From Bacillus sp. FJAT-45037 (GTDB lineage: Bacteria; Bacillota; Bacilli; Bacillales; Bacillaceae_D), in the NCBI RefSeq assembly GCF_002797325.1, contig NZ_KZ454938.1, positions 1,252,267 to 1,316,266 of the forward strand: a stretch of DNA of 64,000 bases, read 5' to 3'. A program made the position numbers and the translations under genes. Below, in pieces: positions 61,800 to 64,000 of the stretch; position 1 is the stretch's first letter, and every line of letters begins with the position of its first letter. The notes under the pieces are model-generated. The model ran no database searches and was not told where the DNA came from. It worked only from the letters and a program-made list of their open reading frames with translations.

Positions 61800-63377
61800 A
61801 TGATTAATAAAGTAAAAACAGCAGAAGAAGCCGTGAAAATGATCCAAGATGGTTCTACGGTCGCAACAGGAGGATTCGTTGGGAACGGACACCCTGAAGC
61901 ATTAACATCTGCACTTGAGCAACGTTTTATTGCTGAACAAAAGCCACAAAACTTGACGCTCATGTATGCAGCAGGACAAGGAGATGGTAGAGAGAAAGGG
62001 TTAAATCACCTTGGCCATGAATCACTTGTATCACGTGTCATTGGAGGTCACTGGGGACTCGCGCCAAAGCTACAAAAGTTAGCGATTGATAACAAAATCA
62101 AAGCGTACAATTTCCCTCAAGGTGTTATCTCTCATTTATTCCGTGATATTGCAGCGGGAAAACCTGGTACATTAACACATGTTGGATTAAAAACATTTGT
62201 TGATCCACGTAATCAAGGCGGAAAGTTAAACGAAAGTACGACAGAAGATCTTGTATCTTTGATGGAAGTAAACAACGAGGAATACTTATTTTATAAAACA
62301 TTTCCAGTACACGTTGCGTTAATCCGTGGTTCATATGCAGATGAGGCCGGGAATTTAACTCTTCATAAAGAAGCAGGTACACTTGAGATTCTTTCCATTG
62401 CACAAGCTGCTAAAAACTCAGGAGGGATTGTTATTGCCCAAGTTGAGAAAATTGTCGAAAAAGGAAGCCTAGATCCTCGTTTAGTCAAAGTACCTGGAAT
62501 TATCATTGATGCACTAGTTGTCGCTGAGCCTGAACATCACATGCAGACTTTTGCTGAGCAATATAATCCATCTTATTGTGGTGAAATGCGTGCGGTCAAT
62601 CGTGATCTAAAACCTCTTCCATTAGATGAGCGTAAAGTCATTGCTCGTCGTTCTGCGATGGAACTTGAGCCGTATGCTGTCACGAATCTAGGGATTGGTA
62701 TGCCTGAAGGTGTCTCTATGGTAGCAAACGAAGAAGGTGTCGATCACTTAATTAATCTCACAGTCGAGTCAGGCCCTGTTGGGGGAATTCCTGCAGGTGG
62801 AATGAGCTTCGGTGCTTCGATTAATCCAGATTGTATCCTAGACCAACCGTATCAGTTTGATTTCTATGATGGTGGCGGATTAGACGTAGCCTTCCTTGGT
62901 CTTGCTCAATTAGATAGTAACGGGAATGTAAACGTTAGTAAGTTCGGACCTAAAATTGCTGGTGCTGGTGGTTTCATCAACATCACCCAAAATGCAAAAC
63001 GTGTGGTCTTCTGTGGGACATTTACAGCTGGTGGATTAGGTGTAGAAGTTACAGATGGTCAATTGAACATTACAAAAGAAGGTAAGATCAAGAAGTTCTT
63101 AAGTGATGTTGAACATATTACGTTTAGTGGTGATTATGCAAACGAAACGGGTCAAACCATTCTCTATATTACCGAGCGTGCAGTGTTTGAGCTTGGTCGT
63201 GAAGGAGTTGTTCTAACAGAAATCGCTCCTGGAGTCGATCTAGAACGTGATATTTTAGAACAAATGGACTTTAAACCAGTCATTTCTAAAAATTTAAAAA
63301 CGATGGACGAACGTATTTTCCGCGCTGAAAAGATGGGCCTAGAGCTTAGAAGCGGAAAAGAAGTAATGTCTGTATAA
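61800..63377 (+). CDS. Acetate/3-ketoacid CoA-transferase (YdiF-like)
   Basis: 525 residues, a fused alpha-beta family I CoA-transferase. The alpha half has [19 protein letters not shown]; the beta half has [13 protein letters not shown] and the catalytic Glu in [14 protein letters not shown] (about 323). YdiF-type enzymes move CoA between acetyl-CoA and short-chain or 3-keto acids. ATG 61800 follows GGAGGT. The permease gene begins 21 bases downstream, so both are in one sigma-54-driven operon. Confidence 0.93.
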   Translation: MINKVKTAEEAVKMIQDGSTVATGGFVGNGHPEALTSALEQRFIAEQKPQNLTLMYAAGQGDGREKGLNHLGHESLVSRVIGGHWGLAPKLQKLAIDNKIKAYNFPQGVISHLFRDIAAGKPGTLTHVGLKTFVDPRNQGGKLNESTTEDLVSLMEVNNEEYLFYKTFPVHVALIRGSYADEAGNLTLHKEAGTLEILSIAQAAKNSGGIVIAQVEKIVEKGSLDPRLVKVPGIIIDALVVAEPEHHMQTFAEQYNPSYCGEMRAVNRDLKPLPLDERKVIARRSAMELEPYAVTNLGIGMPEGVSMVANEEGVDHLINLTVESGPVGGIPAGGMSFGASINPDCILDQPYQFDFYDGGGLDVAFLGLAQLDSNGNVNVSKFGPKIAGAGGFINITQNAKRVVFCGTFTAGGLGVEVTDGQLNITKEGKIKKFLSDVEHITFSGDYANETGQTILYITERAVFELGREGVVLTEIAPGVDLERDILEQMDFKPVISKNLKTMDERIFRAEKMGLELRSGKEVMSV

Positions 63378-63398
63378 AGATCATAAGGGGGAGTAGAC

Positions 63399-64000
63399 AT
63401 GTTAGGTATCATTTTAGGTTTAGTATTATTAATGTATCTTGCATACCGTGGCTGGTCGATCATTTGGGTTGCGCCAATCACAGCAGGGGTTGTTGCGATC
63501 TTTGGAGGACTTGATCTTCTAGATGCATATAAAAACACCTACATGGAAGGGTTCGTTAACTTTGCGAAGTTATGGTTCCCGGTATTCATGCTTGGTGCGA
63601 TTTTCGGTAAATTAATGGAGGACACCGGTTCTGCTAGTTCCGTTGCTTCTATAATTACGAAAGTCATTGGTAAACAACGTGCAATTTTAGGTGTAATTGT
63701 AGCTTGTGCGGTCTTAACCTATGGTGGAGTTAGTTTATTCGTTGTAGTATTCGCTGTCTATCCATTGGCGATTGCTTTATTCCGTGAAGCGAACATTACT
63801 CGTCGTTTAATACCAGGTACGGTTGCTCTTGGTGCCTTCACATTCACGATGACTGCTGTTCCTGGTACACCACAAATTCAAAACCTAATTCCAACAGAGT
63901 ATTACAATACTACAGCAATGGCTGCCCCTTTCATGGGTATTATTGCTGCACTAGTTATGGGTATAGGTGGATATGTGTACTTAACATGGAGAGAGAAACA
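63399..64000 (+). CDS. GntP family permease, cut by the right window edge
   Basis: The first 200 residues of a membrane protein: MLGIILGLVLLMYLAYRGWS, WFPVFMLGAIFGKLMEDTGS, GGVSLFVVVFAVYPLAIALF, TMTAVPGTPQIQNLIP. The GAIFGKLMEDTG and AVPGTPQIQN motifs fit the GntP group (gluconate/ hydroxybutyrate-type permeases). The partner CoA-transferase suggests a short-chain acid or ketone body as substrate. ATG 63399 follows AAGGGGGAG. Confidence 0.85.
   Translation, partial: MLGIILGLVLLMYLAYRGWSIIWVAPITAGVVAIFGGLDLLDAYKNTYMEGFVNFAKLWFPVFMLGAIFGKLMEDTGSASSVASIITKVIGKQRAILGVIVACAVLTYGGVSLFVVVFAVYPLAIALFREANITRRLIPGTVALGAFTFTMTAVPGTPQIQNLIPTEYYNTTAMAAPFMGIIAALVMGIGGYVYLTWREK

Noticed and set aside
1-64000. 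Search for tRNA, rRNA, CRISPR arrays, insertion sequences and prophage genes
   Set aside because: No cloverleaf, rRNA block, spaced direct repeats or transposase was found; the only recombinase is a lone XerS-like gene.

Overview
The window is a 64 kb piece of a low-GC Gram-positive chromosome, almost certainly a spore-forming member of the Bacillaceae. The evidence is the set of Bacillus-type genes (gpsB, ypsA, ypwA, kapB, ypjP, ydbST, mrfAB), spore genes (a CotD-like coat protein, a YhcN/YlaJ-type lipoprotein, a Spo0E-like phosphatase), a type B RNase P RNA, a lysine riboswitch, AGGAGG-type ribosome binding sites and sigma-A, sigma-54 and sigma-K-like promoters. A genus (for example an alkaliphilic Bacillus relative) cannot be fixed from the sequence alone. 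No insertion sequence, prophage, CRISPR array, rRNA or tRNA was seen, so most of the window looks like ordinary chromosomal core with a few accessory metabolic modules.

Layout. 1-9.2 kb: a metallophosphoesterase (cut by the left edge), ypgR, a sigma-1.1-like small protein, the ydbS-ydbT PH-domain membrane pair, then on the minus strand an unknown protein, an MBL-fold hydrolase and an XpaC/TelA pair, followed by a TANGO2/NRDE protein. 9.5-15.7 kb: glutamate synthase gltA-gltB, with a CRE-like site and a sigma-A promoter upstream and a hairpin between the genes. 15.8-18 kb: ypjP, three small membrane proteins and kapB. 18-25.8 kb: an accessory catabolic cluster in which a PucR-type regulator diverges from a cystathionine-gamma-synthase-family enzyme, a homoserine dehydrogenase, an aldehyde dehydrogenase, an ectoine-hydrolase (DoeA)-like protein and an EamA transporter. 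A dapA under a lysine riboswitch follows. All of these enzymes plausibly meet at aspartate semialdehyde.

27-36 kb: small spore/lipoprotein genes, a HAD phosphatase, a DUF523-DUF1722 protein, two microproteins flanking a cold-shock gene with a long structured leader, a frameshifted ArsR-type regulator next to an SDR enzyme, an AbgT transporter and a second cold-shock gene. 36-44 kb: an AidB-like acyl-CoA dehydrogenase, a SEC-C protein with an integrase-like C-terminal part, a tight operon of two DUF1538 membrane proteins with a tandem P-II protein, a DSP-like phosphatase and a ketopantoate-reductase-like protein.

44-56 kb: a block like the ypr/yps/ypw region of B. subtilis: mrfA-mrfB DNA repair genes, a CotD-like coat gene behind a sigma-K-like promoter, ypsA-gpsB-RNase H-like gene-rnpB-ypsC, a DUF2564 protein, a YneR-like protein, the ypwA carboxypeptidase and small genes. 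56-64 kb: a XerS-like tyrosine recombinase with a 17-bp inverted repeat upstream, a 2-hydroxyacid dehydrogenase, then a short-chain acyl/ketone-body module: thiolase, PAS-AAA+-Fis sigma-54 activator, CoA-transferase and a GntP-type permease that runs off the right edge. Near-consensus -24/-12 promoters precede both the thiolase and the CoA-transferase.

The most interesting parts are the PucR/DoeA-like cluster (lacking doeB and doeD), the DUF1538-DUF1538-PII-PII operon, the two sigma-54 promoters around their likely activator, the long cold-shock leader with its flanking microproteins, and the symmetric repeat upstream of the recombinase.
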